Source: Trichobilharzia szidati
Taxonomy: Eukaryota > Platyhelminthes > Trematoda > Strigeidida > Schistosomatidae
Direction of reading: 5' to 3'
NCBI GenBank assembly: GCA_944472155.2
Contig: OX235272.1
Location: 106,956,020-107,020,019, forward strand
Length of the DNA stretch: 64,000 nucleotides
The notes under the pieces are model-generated. The model was not told the DNA's origin. It was given only the letters and a program-made list of their open reading frames with translations, and made no database searches. The translations under genes were made by a program, and so were the position numbers. Below, piece by piece: positions 33,291-44,629 of the stretch (positions are counted from its first letter, which is position 1; each line of letters begins with the position of its first letter).

Positions 33291-36200
33291 CTTTTAGAGC
33301 CACCTTCAACCGCCATATTAAAAATAACTGTGACTTATGCTTATATATGAATAAGAGCAACAGTACCTGCCCAATAGAACAACAACAAACGATTGAGAAA
33401 GAATAAGATAAGGAAAATAAAGAATTTTCGACTGTACCTAGTACTTTTTGGCTACTTGGCATCGGAGCAATCAAGTGACAGACCAACAAGTCTTTTTTAT
33501 TTGAACGAGTGAGGAAGATGCTGCTACAGAATTAGCATCTGAAGCTTTGGCAGAAGTTCGAGACAACTGGACTTGCCACACAGAGATTTGGTGTGGAAGT
33601 AATGGTTGAATTTAATTCACTGGCTAGGAATAATAATTTGCTTTATTCCAGAAACAGTACTAGTGGTACAGTGTGGAATTTTCAGCACATATCTACAATA
33701 TTTGCATCTAATTTTATCCAACGTTTAAAAGGAGTATTTCAAAAAATGTAAATATAAAGACAACAACAAAAAAGCACAAAAAACACAAATTTTAAAAATG
33801 CGAAAAAATACCAAAAAGTAGAAAGGAAAATAAACAACATAATAAATAACATCTCAGTATTGGGTAGTGGAAGCTGTGATATGATTATGCATGGTGACAG
33901 TAAAGCTATAGTCATACAAGAAGTTATGAAATGATATTTTAAGAAATGTTTATCGCCCAGATGATCAGTTAATTTGGTTGAAACAACACTAAACAATCAT
34001 AAAATAACATTTCAGGGTTGTTTTATTTTTTATTGTCAGGTCTAATGGGGTGTTTGTAGTGGTAGTGTGAGTAATCCTGCATAATACAAGATTTTAAGAT
34101 GGTGATTGTCAGTTAATATTGCCAAAACAACAACCATAAAAACCAATAATTACATGATGGTTAATGACAGGACAATTTTGTAATACTCATAGTGCCAATA
34201 TAGTCGGAACCAGTAGATACACAAAAGAAGGAATACAGTAAAGTACAAAAAAGTAAGCCAATGTTAATAATTTAGGTAGCTAAGGAATGTCAGGTTACCA
34301 AGGCGGATGATTCACAAAGTAGGTATTTTCCGGTTGGAGAGGAAAAGGGTGAGGATAAACGTTATCGCGATTTAAATTTACCGCGCTTCAGGTTTTCTCG
34401 TCTCTCATTGGCTAGAACAGTGGCGGTCAATTGGATTTTTGATTTGTCTTACGTAGCTGCTATCGTGTGCGGTTTTGTGAGGTTGTGTTATTCGTGGTTT
34501 GCAAGCAACTTTGACGAATATAAATGTAACATTTGACTATTCTAACATTGTTGCACTGTTTTTTATACAGATACAGTGCTCTTCTCGATGTTCACTCGCT
34601 TGAGACCAGTTAGCCATTATGGTAGTTATCAGTGACTACGATCATGTGGGTCCCACCGCATTTCTTGATTTGTGGTCGTACGTACCTTATTTTTACTTCG
34701 ATATTTCTCACTCACATAGTCTGGTATCCTGTGTTTCTTGCGAATTAACTGTGACAAGCTGTGACAATAATGTGCTTTGTTAACGAGCCCTTTTTCTAGA
34801 ATTTCATCGCAGGTAATAAGTGTGAGCGGAAGCAACACATTTGTAAAAAGCTGCGAACGCATTAAAAGACTTTCAAAGGGCAAGGACCTTATAAATTGCT
34901 AACAGTGACAACCTTTTTCACATACCAGTATATGGTTACGTTCACATGCAGAGGGAAAATCGGCGAATGAGACATTGTATAGTAGTGAGACAACTTTGTG
35001 GAACTTTCATCTAGCCTGTGTGTTTCGCTCTAATATTTTTGTCCCTCAGACCACCAACAAAGTATCGTTAAATGTATTCTTGTAGAATGATTCGATGGCA
35101 CAATTACTGGCAGTTAATAATATTATGTATGCGTAATATTCGTGATATTTTCTGCACCATTAGTGTGCTCCACATTTCAAAAGAAGTGTATACTATGATG
35201 ACTGAATTTGTTGAATACTTGAGTCATGCATTTTAATTATGTAAATGCTTTATTTATGTAAGTGAATTTAGTCTGTATCACTTTTAGGAATGTCGAATCG
35301 TAATGAGGCCTGTCAGTTAATTAAATTCAGTGGAAGCACATGTAGTCACATTCGGATAAAGACATCCGAAAAACACTGACGAGTGTCTTACGACTTATTT
35401 ATTTATTTATAAATGATTCGAAATGGCAAAGGAAAAGGTGAAAATCATAGTGAAACAACATAGAAAACACGAAAGGAAGACATTAAGGAGAAAATGCGTA
35501 CGTTGCGGTTTAAATGTACGGTATATCTAGTTCGTATTAAACTTCAAATATGCAATCACATACTAACTGTCGAACTTAAACTAATTGACTGGTGCCTCAA
35601 AAGTTTCGGAATGCAACTACAACATGCTATTCTCTAAGAAGGCCCCAATCAAGTTGACCGAATCTGTTGATTAAATCAGTCACTTCAATTCCGCTACTAT
35701 TCCAGACGACCTAACAGTTCTTCATTATGGAATATTTATCAGTAACACACTACAATCTTTATTTCACTCATTCATTCCAACTTATCCAAAGGTACAACGG
35801 GAGAAAAGACAAACTTTGACCATAACAGTACAACAGTCTTCACAGAAATCACTGAACTCTTTTCAAGCCTAACTCATTAACTGTCTTCCTTGGAGTCTAC
35901 TATTTATTTAAAAAGAGGAGTGATCACTCATGATCCCGTTATATCATATAAGTTTGTCGCAACACATAAGTTCGGTTTATGGCTTCTATTAAAATTGATG
36001 TTTGTTATGGGATATTAGCTTTACGTTCGCAGTTGGCTAAAAAGAGCAAACTGATTGCTTATTAAATTCAGCACCCACTTCATCTCAGAATTATTCTCCT
36101 GACGATAGAAAGTTTAATGCTAGGCTCGATTTGTTTTTCTGCACTAATTTGTTGTAATTGTTAAGCGTTTATTTGATTGTAAAATAGGTTGCTATGCACA

Positions 36201-38090
36201 TTAAAGATTTAATGGATTAAAGTAAGCCTTTTAAAAGTATGTTAAATATTGTACACTTACCGTAAAAATGTTTCCTTTCTACTTCAAAATTTTGCGCCTG
36301 TCAGTTAATAATGTGCACATACGTATTAACAGATGGAGAAAATGGTTAAATAAAGTTTAAAGTGGACAGATAATAAGAATAACAGTATAATGGGTAACTA
36401 CTGCTTAAAAGATGGTCAAAATGAAGGAATATTTCTTTAAGAGTGGTTAGAATGGTGGTGGTCAAGTAATGGATAATATTGACTACATTTTTGTAAAATA
36501 TTCATTAAATCGTAGGAAAATATTGGTCCAGGAATGGTTGAATATTGGCTAAATAATGGTCACAATTGTAAAATGCTGGCTAAATGTTTGGTAAATTACG
36601 AAAAATCATGTCATATAACCAAAATTTGCCAGTTTTTCTCCTTATATGCGCATGTAGGATGAATAAATGATAGGGCGCCCTATCAATTATTCACCAGTTT
36701 TTCCTGACTCAGTTATAAAATTGGTATAGCTTTAACTTATTTAGAATAATCCCAGCGTGTTCGAGAAAAGTGAAATGGTAAACACTCGGATTATTTTGAA
36801 TAATTTATAATGTTTCAATCTGACTCGGTGCTCAAATTATTTCAGGAAATTCGTAACATCTATGGTCTTGAAACTTATAAATTAGCATAGTATTTGTGTT
36901 TCATATATATTTGTTGAGCTGCAAATTTGCGATTGTTGTTGGCTTATGGTTATCCTTGCAATATATATTTTTTCATGAACTTCCAAATTTTCCTTAAACT
37001 TGTTCACTAAATGAGCCTAAACCGACTGATCTGGTGTAAAATTCTAGTCGTTATTGTGACTAGTTGTTGATTAGTCGCTTTGTATAAGAATATATAAAGC
37101 TGCTTTTCTTACCTGGCCCTTCACAATGTAATCTCAGAGTTACTTTTGGATGAAATTCTAATTAAAAAGCTGGCCTTCAAATTTGTGGGTGCAATACGTA
37201 GGTAATAAAAAAGCAAGTAAGTGGCGATTGATTCTCGATTCTGAGGGCTTAAGCTTATATAATGTAACTCTAATAGCAAAGTTTTCGAATTTGTGATATT
37301 AAAGTTGGGAGAGTAGGGACTGTCACTAAAGGTTAATTTTAAGTGGTAAGGCGGAATGTGTGTGCGTTTCGCCATACTTATTTCTCTAACAGTTTGTCAC
37401 TGTTCCAAAGCTGATTTACTCAATACAATTTTACCTATGCTATGGAAATTATTAGATTCTGTGACATGTTCCTTAGTCATAAAATCTGGGTCATACCAGA
37501 CTTTTGGCACGCTGTAATGTTTTCTTCATGATATCTGGCATGATCAGAAAGTGTATATCAGTTAACTTTGAACGTAATTGGTTGACATTAAACTTGGTTT
37601 GAGCGTGACATCCATGTTGTAAGATCATTTTGGTTAAATACCATTCAAAGTTGTCTCCAAAATTTTGGTTTCATTTAGTACTGAATATTGTGTTAAATCT
37701 CTTTTTGATATTTGTTAGGATGACTTCTTTAAAATTTCCAACTTATGTCATGCGTCTAAAAGTGTCTTTAGAGTTTGAAGATTAATCCTACCTGAATTTC
37801 ACACAAAAGTGAAGGCGTTATTGTTATTATTTGAGCGATACCTAATTCAGTGTTTTGTTGACATCAGAAACTGTAAATAGCCTATGGAAGTTTCAGTATT
37901 TTTGTGAAAATTTTGGTTATTGTTAACTTGTGCTTACTACTTTTAGCTCAGTTGTATCGAAAATCATATAGCAATTTTTTGGAGTACCTTACGAAGCGAC
38001 TACAAAATAAATGTTATCATACTCTACAGGTTCTTACTCAGTATAGTAGGTCGCAGAATATGTGGTAGGCAAGAATACTATTTGTACTGT
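33291..38090. other. AT-rich intergenic region, nothing recognised
   Basis: No domain, tRNA, SINE or LINE tail was recognised over about 4.8 kb. The only compositional change is a less AT-rich patch at 34330-34520 containing an inverted CCAAT (CATTGGCT), which could be a promoter or LTR remnant. A loose ATGGT-rich quasi-repeat lies at 36440-36600. Confidence 0.4.
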
Positions 38091-38094
38091 TTAT

Positions 38095-38770
38095 GAAGGC
38101 AAATCTTCTACCTTGCTTGTTGAAGCTGGTGTCCCTCAAGAGGTTGTTCTCTCTCTCCTTTTCTTTTCTCTTTCTTCCTACACGACTTGCCTCGTTCAGA
38201 TGAAATCAACTTCGTTAAATATGCTGATAATCTGATTGTCCTTCTGCCAGTTAATGCCTGATCTAACTGTCCCATACTAAATAGCTCCTTGTCGGACATA
38301 AGCCAGTGGTCTGAGTTATATGGTCTTACCCTAAATCCTTATAAATGTCAGACAGTTAACGTGATCTATACGAACTAGTCCATTCACATGGTGCTTGTAG
38401 CGTAGAGGGCACTGAAATGCAAACTAAGTCAAGCATTAAGTATCTTGGAATGGTTCATTCCTCTTTCCCATATACTGTTGATTTCAAAGAAAATGTTCTG
38501 TGTAACCGTCTACGTTCAAAAATTAAGATAATCAGGAATCATTGAACCTCTGCTTTCACAGTTTGTTAACTTTTGCATCCTTCCTATTTGTTTTTTATTG
38601 CTCCCTCATAGTTTTTCCTGGTCTACTCGAAAAGGACTATGTCATATTGGAAAGGGTATTAAAGGTTGTCGTTTGAGCAAGTGATGTGTCACTAAGTTAG
38701 CTGGTTACCACTGTAGTTGACAGACATCTGAACTCATTTGAGAAATGAGCTAAAGCCGAATTCAAGTGTT
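38095..38770 (+). mobile_element. Jockey/CR1-like LINE reverse transcriptase fragment, 5' part
   Basis: LLVEAGVPQEVVLSLLFFSL (family 'GVPQGSVLSPLLFSLF') is followed, after a shift, by FVKYADNLIVLLPVN (catalytic YADD changed to YADN), then SELYGLTLNPYKCQTVNVI and SIKYLGMVHS. The change in the third catalytic position and the frameshifts mark a dead copy. It resumes after the SINE insertion at 38985. Confidence 0.7.
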
Positions 38771-38774
38771 GGTT

Positions 38775-38982
38775 AACAGGGGTTTGATTTGATTGGTTAC
38801 AGGAGTTCATCACGAGCTCTCCTTGTAACCGGAAGGCCTGGGTTTGAACCCTGGTGGGTGCCCACTGCCAGTGAGTCCCAAACAAGGACAAAACAGCTGT
38901 CCAGTGCTCCTAGATGGCTTTTCAATGGTTCTTCAACCGATATCAGCTCATGATGAAATCCTGTAACTAATAGAGCCATATT
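38775..38982 (+). mobile_element. Hammerhead SINE inserted in the LINE
   Basis: 5'-truncated copy: TCTCCTTGTAACCGGAAGG, box B GGGTTTGAACCC, ribozyme region 38863-38912 with CCAGTGA core and GACAAAAC in place of GACGAAAC, and a tail ending CTGTAACTAATAG. LINE coding sequence lies on both sides. Confidence 0.7.
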
Positions 38983-39180
38983 GTCGGACTCTCAGTAGTC
39001 AATTCATTCTCAAATCTCCCTTTGCATCTCGTCAAGTACGCCTAGAAGTCATTGTGAAAGACTATATGCTCGCTGAGCTAGGTACAAAACTCAACGAAAC
39101 CCTTTTTGGCCTGTGTTGTTTGTGGTGGAGAAAGTGTTAGGCATCAAACTTATAATTTATTATGTAATTAGCAAAAATAA
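38983..39180 (+). mobile_element. LINE C-terminal end, continuation after the SINE
   Basis: CGGACTCTCAGTAGTCAATT onward reads SQISLCISS..., then CERLYAR. It aligns with HSQLSPCISSGRTRSLYRKV at 57100-57290, the intact-frame sister copy. Confidence 0.6.
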
Positions 39181-39249
39181 ATAGCTCTTTGACTTTCTCT
39201 TACTTGTAATTTATCGTGATACTATCTTTATTATTTTATAAATATAGTT

Positions 39250-39480
39250 ATGATTAACTCCATTATGGATAAGATTTTATTCTGATAAATCACACAGTGT
39301 TATGCAGTAATATTATTTTTTTTGTGTTCTTTGGATCGTGGCAACTCGAACTGTGCACTTCGGTGCCAGGTTCTATGTTGAATCCAGCCAGCCAACTGAT
39401 GACTACGTTTAGAGCACAAACTATTACTTCTCATAATCATATCAAGTTACTCACACAACTTTTTTCTTTCATTTATAAAT
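39250..39480 (-). repeat. PLE terminal repeat split by a LINE tail
   Basis: 39252-39308 and 39395-39480 are halves of the terminal repeat found at 18405-18560. Between them 39307-39394 is the last about 85 bases of family L (GGCAACTCGAACTGTGC... CCAGCCAGCCAACTGA). Confidence 0.65.
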
Positions 39481-39522
39481 GAAGGAAGATATATTTATAT
39501 ATCTTTAAATATTCCCATTATT

Positions 39523-40665
39523 AATATTAGAACAAGACATATAAGCGAACAATTTTGTTTTCAATTAGATCTTCTTCAGGCTTTACTCTAATGTACATAA
39601 ATTTATATATGAAAATTTTAACCATTGATGGTAATTTTGTGGATCAAATAATAATGAATAATAATAATAATGTGTTAAATGTTTGCACGTCAGTAATAAC
39701 CATGATTATAATGATAGCAAAAGTAATGATAATGAGGTTTATGCAGGTGGCGATAAGAATAATGAAGGTAGTAATATGTATGTATATATGTAGACAATTC
39801 AATGAATAAATTAGGTCAAATCTTAAAAGTTACGTAGTGCTAAAAGGGATGTGGCTGGTGAAGGCCTACATCTAAGATTATCGAGAGCAATAAAACGGAC
39901 CTATACTGCCGCCACCCTTTATTTCTCATTTTCCAGCCGACCAAATATTATTGCTCAAGCGAAAGGCAAGCTGTCTAGCTGTGCCACTTCTATGTGTATC
40001 TGCAAACCTAGTTGCTCCTACGGAGAAAGCCAAATAAAATCTATAAGAATTTCTATTTTGACTCATTTGATTGATGATAGAGGTCACCAAATGGACAGAA
40101 GTAGTGCCTTCAAAGTTATCTATCGCATTCCATCGAGCCTTTCGAACGGAATTCGAACCCGCCTTTTACACATAGCCGAAGCTATGGGAATTCGAAAGAA
40201 CAATCCTAGTCTGTGCATACAAAAGAAGTTTGTTCTACCTTTTCCTCTCCTTTGGCCTAAGTGAGGTCTAAATAAAACCCTCCCGCCCTTTCTTATTTTC
40301 CATTTCCTTCGTATTTTTATGATATTTATTTAAACTCTCTTCATCTGTCCACTTCACCTTTGTTTAGTATGACGTAACCCTTAATATTTAACCTAATTTA
40401 TTTATTTATTGAATTGTCTACTTATACACATGCATATTACTACCTTTGTTATTCTTATCGCCACCTGTATAAACCTTATTATCATTACTTTTGTTATCAT
40501 TAAAATCATCGTTATTATTTTCATTTGATTTACAAACTCAATAGCATTGTTTAGAATTTTTTATGTATAAAAATCTTGGTAAATTAGAGTGAAGCCTGTA
40601 GATCTAACTGACAATATTGTTCGCTTATATGTCTTGTTCTAATATATGTAGCTGTAGAAAAAGTT
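39523..40665 (+). mobile_element. PLE unit with about 280-base inverted terminal repeats
   Basis: Left arm 39523-39815 and right arm 40384-40660 are inverted copies (ACATATAAGCGAACAAT against ATTGTTCGCTTATATGT; GGTGGCGATAAGAATAAT against ATTCTTATCGCCACC). The body 39850-40264 is open: RTYTAATLYFSFSSRPNIIA, CATSMCIC, then SAFKVIYRIPSSLSNGIRTR and LLHIAEAMGIRKNNPSLCIQ, the PLE endonuclease region and C-terminus. A deletion removed the YIG core. Confidence 0.7.
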
Positions 40666-40828
40666 ATCCAAAAGAACATTCTTTGTTTAATCTTCTTGTT
40701 TTTTGGGGATCTGTATGTTCAAATAGGAATTTCCGCTACTTTGGTGTAATTCAACCAGCGGGAACACAAAAGAAATAGATGTACTCTAGTGGACTAATCA
40801 TCAGTGTGTTATTTATTACCAAGAGTTA

Positions 40829-41350
40829 GTTTGTAGGAATTTTGATGTGTTTTTCAAGTCTGACCACGAATTGATATCAGTTAGGAAGTGGTGAGAGCTG
40901 GCTGCAAGCCGAAATTATACCCAACAATTTACGTCAATGTTCACGTCCCGAATCAGAGTCGTGAGAAAAACAATAACAAAGCTTAACCTCGAGAAAATCT
41001 CCAGCAAATCAAAGCGGTGTTAACGTGTGCACATATGATTCGCAGATATATGGCTTGATTTTCTGAGAAACGGCCACAAAGAGATAACAGAATAACCATC
41101 AGCAAGAAAACAACCAATCAGAAGACGTTGATTCTCCGCTAATAATAATATACATAAAAATCTATAAATACCTCTTGATTTTCTCAATAAATGAGCTGTT
41201 GCTTAGCCCTTGTATTCTGTCGTTACAAGAGAACCATTGAACACCATCAAGGAGTCCTAGTTCGGGACTCATCAGTAGTACACACCCACACCGCCAAGAT
41301 TCAAACCCAGGACCCTCCGGTTACAAGGCCAACTTGTAGACCATTCAGGC
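40829..41350 (-). mobile_element. Hammerhead SINE split by a solo LTR (family T, 40889-41227)
   Basis: 40829-40884 is the reversed SINE tail (GAATTGATATCAGTTAG) and 41228-41350 continues with AGAGAACCATTGAAC, ribozyme and box B. The LTR between begins TGGTGAGAGCTGG and ends TCGTTACA. The SINE core reads CTGATGA GTCCC GAACTA GGAC on the minus strand but the GAAA is lost. Confidence 0.75.
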
Positions 41351-41514
41351 ATTTATAATTTCTAGATTTTTATTTTATTTGAGTGAAAAATAAATTCAAA
41401 TTTTTTTTAAAAAAAGAGAAGGCATAAGATTAATTTCCAGTAGTTTATTGTTTGATTTCTTTATCACGTTCATTAACTTTTCTTCAACTTAATTTAATAT
41501 TCTTTATCTTTCGT

Positions 41515-42345
41515 AAAAAATTATATTTGTATAGTCTCAGCGAGATTAAAATGAGTAATTCCAACGTTTCGTTCGGCAATCTGGTCCGAACTTCTTCAGG
41601 GAAATTAATCGAAATTAACATAACATAGGTTTATATATAAAAAGGAACATCACTTGTTTTTAAAAACGTTGTCCAATCATGAGTCATGCAACAAGTATCA
41701 ACAAGTATAATAAACAAAATTTTATGAGCTGTGATCAAAATTTGACCTCGGACTTACAAATATTGGTCTACCTTTGTTAAACGCTTTAAACAGAGTGTGT
41801 ATGTGTGCATGGGTAAACAGTTGTAAAACATTTCTTAACGTTTCCATTAGAAGATATGGACAGTCGAGAATTTTGACCAAGTATTAATAATTAGTGGTAC
41901 ATATCCATTTTTTATTTATTAATAAGGATTTCCTATGCATCAGCTAACATCACGCCTTCATGTCCGTTCAAACTGTTAGTATCTAGAATTTTATGATTAG
42001 ACGTATTTTCAAAATTATGGTGTTTAGGATTAGAGTTCATTAGAAGCACCCTGTCGGACTTATTGCTTTTTCTTCTTTCTGAAGAGTGAGCTGCTTTATT
42101 CGACCTACTGGAGTTGTCAGGTGACTCGACAGCTACGGATTTAGGATATGCATTCTGTTGCAGACAACGGAGAGTGAAAACACGATGATTGTGCCAGTTA
42201 CACAGTTTCTTTTTTATATATAAACCTATGTTATGTTAATTTCGATTAATTTCCCTGAAGAAGTTCGGACCAGATTGCCGAACGAAACGTTGGAATTACT
42301 CATTTCAATCTCTCTGAGACTTTACAAATATAATTTTTTACAAAT
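41515..42345 (-). mobile_element. PLE remnant: inverted terminal repeats around a 90-codon open frame
   Basis: Left arm 41515-41647 and right arm 42213-42342 are near-perfect inverted copies. Each holds CTGAAGAAGTTCGGACC...GGTCCGAAC-type hairpin sequence followed by GAAACG, in hammerhead-like order. Between them the minus strand is open from about 42205 to 41935 (WHNHRVFTLRCLQQNAYPKS ... NSLNGHEGVMLADA, then stop) without a start ATG. It may be the N-terminal part of a PLE protein. Confidence 0.5.
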
Positions 42346-42709
42346 GTCTACTTCTCACTAGGCGCCCAAATATTTTAGAACTATTCTGTCAAATCTTGAC
42401 GACAGTTCATTTGAATTCTTTATCTTTCTTTTAACTTTTTTCTAGGAGATCATTTGTATCCAACTGTCAAACTGTTTTGTGTATTTCAATAACAAAAAAG
42501 CTTATCAAATCAAGGAGCACTGCGCCCGGTTTTCCCTATTCGTGTTTTGAACAACTCTTCAGCACTTCGCCTATCTACAACCCCAATAAGGAGGTCGAAC
42601 TCAAGACCTACAGGTGACAAAGCCAGCTAGTTGTTCATTATTCAACCATTTAGACTGACTTTGTCGACAAAAAGAAACAACATCTCATTCATTCGACATT
42701 TTCATCAAA

Positions 42710-42745
42710 ATGATTCTCAAGGATCATTTCAATTCTCCATCTGAG
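42710..42745 (+). CDS. Unrecognised gene, candidate first coding exon (12 codons)
   Basis: ATG at 42710 opens MILKDHFNSPSE and meets a phase-0 donor GAG|GTAGCG at 42745/42746. The following intron would be only 41 bases, ending in TTAATCTTAG at 42786. Schistosome genes typically have such tiny introns near their 5' ends, which supports this as the start exon. The call rests only on phase compatibility and intron grammar. An alternative is that the true 5' exon lies further upstream and the acceptor at 42786 pairs with a distant donor. Confidence 0.45.
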
Positions 42746-42786
42746 GTAGCGAAGAAGCACAATCACTTATACCTCTTTAATCTTAG

Positions 42787-42936
42787 AATTCTAGTGCTAA
42801 ATCTATGCATGAATTAACAGAAAATATAAAATTGCTAAAAAGTGATAAATTAAAACAATTTGCAGTTGTAGAAGAGAAACGTTCCAAATTGTATAAATCA
42901 TTAATAGCAAAAGTTAATTCAAATTGTATTGATGAA
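42787..42936 (+). CDS. Unrecognised gene, exon 2 (basic coiled-coil segment)
   Basis: This 150-base, phase-0 exon lies between TTAATCTTAG and GAA|GTAAAT. It encodes SSAKSMHELTENIKLLKSDK followed by KQFAVVEEKRSKLYKSLIAK. The charged heptad-like pattern of Leu/Ile/Val with Lys/Glu suggests an amphipathic helix or coiled coil. No known family was recognised. A second possible donor (AAAG|GTGTTA at 42953) is out of phase with the next exon, so the donor at 42937 was chosen. The product is expected to be intracellular, as there is no signal peptide or membrane segment. Confidence 0.65.
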
Positions 42937-42990
42937 GTAAATTACTTTAAAGGTGTTATTTTAAAAAAATAATATTTTATTGTTTTTAAG

Positions 42991-43084
42991 AAACTTTTTT
43001 CTGCTTTACCCTGTGAAGTATATCCTCCTCCTCCAAGTTCGGTGAATAAAACCCCAACTTCTGCTCATCGAATAAATGCACAAC
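42991..43084 (+). CDS. Unrecognised gene, exon 3
   Basis: The exon lies between acceptor TGTTTTTAAG (ending 42990) and donor CAAC|GTAAGT (43084/43085). The upstream intron is 54 bases. The frame is KLFSALPCEVYPPPPSSVNK then TPTSAHRINAQ, ending in phase 1. A proline run (PPPP) separates the preceding helix from a short linker. The canonical GTAAGT donor and continuity of frame support it as a real exon; its function is unknown. Confidence 0.65.
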
Positions 43085-43144
43085 GTAAGTTATCGAATTT
43101 ATGCATAAAGTTGCTTCTTTTTTGTTTTGTTAATTCTTATTTAG

Positions 43145-43182
43145 AAAATGTTTCTATTGGTAGCAATACAACAGTGACTAAT
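43145..43182 (+). CDS. Unrecognised gene, exon 4 (38-base micro-exon)
   Basis: This very short exon lies between ATTCTTATTTAG and AAT|GTAAGT. Two leading bases complete the split codon from exon 3, then it reads NVSIGSNTTVTN and ends in phase 0. The upstream intron is 60 bases and the downstream one 19 kb. Correct phase on both sides and strong splice sites make it credible despite its length. Confidence 0.6.
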
Positions 43183-43617
43183 GTAAGTTTACTTTATGAA
43201 ACTTGTAAAATTCTATTGTTCATATTGTATTTTTGTTTAAATTAAGGTGTTTCGAATATGGCGGGAATTTTGTTTTCACATATAGTAAAAGAAAGAAAAT
43301 TCTAAACAATAGTAATAATAATAGTAAAGCTTTATTTCACACAATATGCGGATATATATTACAGAAATTTCTAGCATATTTAAGTTCTTTTTCATACGGG
43401 CTTTACATGGGCAAAGTTAAACTTCAAGCACCACTTACTACCAATCACAGAGAATGACCTTAAACGCACCAATCACGTGAAGGAGGCATTTTCGTGTATG
43501 AAATACATATATTTATGAAAAAAAATGCATAAAAACTGTAGAAAAGTGTTGCAGAGGATACCTTCCTCTCACATGTGATAAAAATAGCTCTCAGTTTTAA
43601 GTTGGAGCATCAACAGA

Positions 43618-43790
43618 GTATAATTCCATTGTGGGTTAAATTTATTTCGATAAAGTCTCAGTGTAATACAGTATTATTTACTGGGCAATAAATTGTGCTC
43701 GAAACGTGGTCATCAGTAAATATTACTGTATAACATTGTGAAACTTTATCAAAATAAATTTTACCCATAATGGAATTATACTCTACCACA
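43618..43790. repeat. Fold-back pair of PLE terminal repeats (hairpin)
   Basis: Arms 43618-43684 and 43710-43778 are inverted copies with about 25 bases between them that hold GTGCTCGAAACGTGGTCATC. It is the same sequence as the ends of 18405-19465, but with no body in between. Confidence 0.65.
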
Positions 43791-43860
43791 GTGCGCAAGT
43801 TCTATTCTTATATCAACAGAGTAATTTAACCACATTCTATGCATGTAATTATTTAGGTCT

Positions 43861-43985
43861 TCTAAGCCTAATCATTCCGGAAACTAACCCTAACGTGAAA
43901 ATATCCTTAAACTAACTGTAATCTAACTCGAACCAACCCTAATGTGTCGCCTTTATTAGGTTAACCTAACCCTAACTTGTCCTTG
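43861..43985 (+). repeat. Degenerate interstitial telomere-like tract
   Basis: ACTAACCCTAACG, AACCAACCCTAATG, TTAACCTAACCCTAAC within 120 bases are near-matches to the CCCTAA telomeric unit. It is not a clean array. Confidence 0.4.
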
Positions 43986-44629
43986 GCTTAAAGCGTAACT
44001 TAATCTTTCCCAAACACCTAAGCTGAAACTTGTCAGATATCTCATTGAATAGCATAACACTTCGATGAGCATATTTTATTGATGATGACAACATTATCTG
44101 CCAGGTTTCACTAACTTGCTCAGTGAGCGTTTCAAGGTCATTGGTGCGGTCGCACTCCTTTGGTAGTTAGTGGTGCTTAAGGTTGAACTTGGCCCTTACA
44201 TGTAAAGCAATAATCTGAAGTACATCATTTGTTGTAGTGTTGTTGCATATGAAGTGACAACCAATTCTGTACATTTTTTCTTCAATTCCTTCAAGAATTG
44301 CATAGTATTTAGTGAGTAACTAATTAAATATGCGCGCTAGTTTATGTAGTGGTCATTTAATATAATTGCATGATTAAAACAATAAGAAATACAGAAGAGT
44401 TTAAGCATTTTGATGGATGGAAATTCCGGTTGCTCAGTGATCTAAACAGGTTGCCTAGTAGTTATATTTTTATTATAGAATAATTTTATTTGATTAAAAC
44501 AGTAATATAGGCTTATGTACTGATGACGATTCCTTTATTTGACTTGTACTCTAACTTGGTATGTAATCCATATTCATTTGGCTTTCGTCTTCGTTTTATT
44601 CCTTCCATTCAAACTGCTAAATTTAAAGT

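Noticed and set aside
34330..34900. Promoter of the plus-strand gene
   Set aside because: A CCAAT-like word and slightly higher GC are present, but the site lies 8 kb from the first candidate exon with PLEs between.
36440..36600. Tandem repeat of an ATGGT-containing unit
   Set aside because: Unit length is irregular and the words drift; probably compositional.
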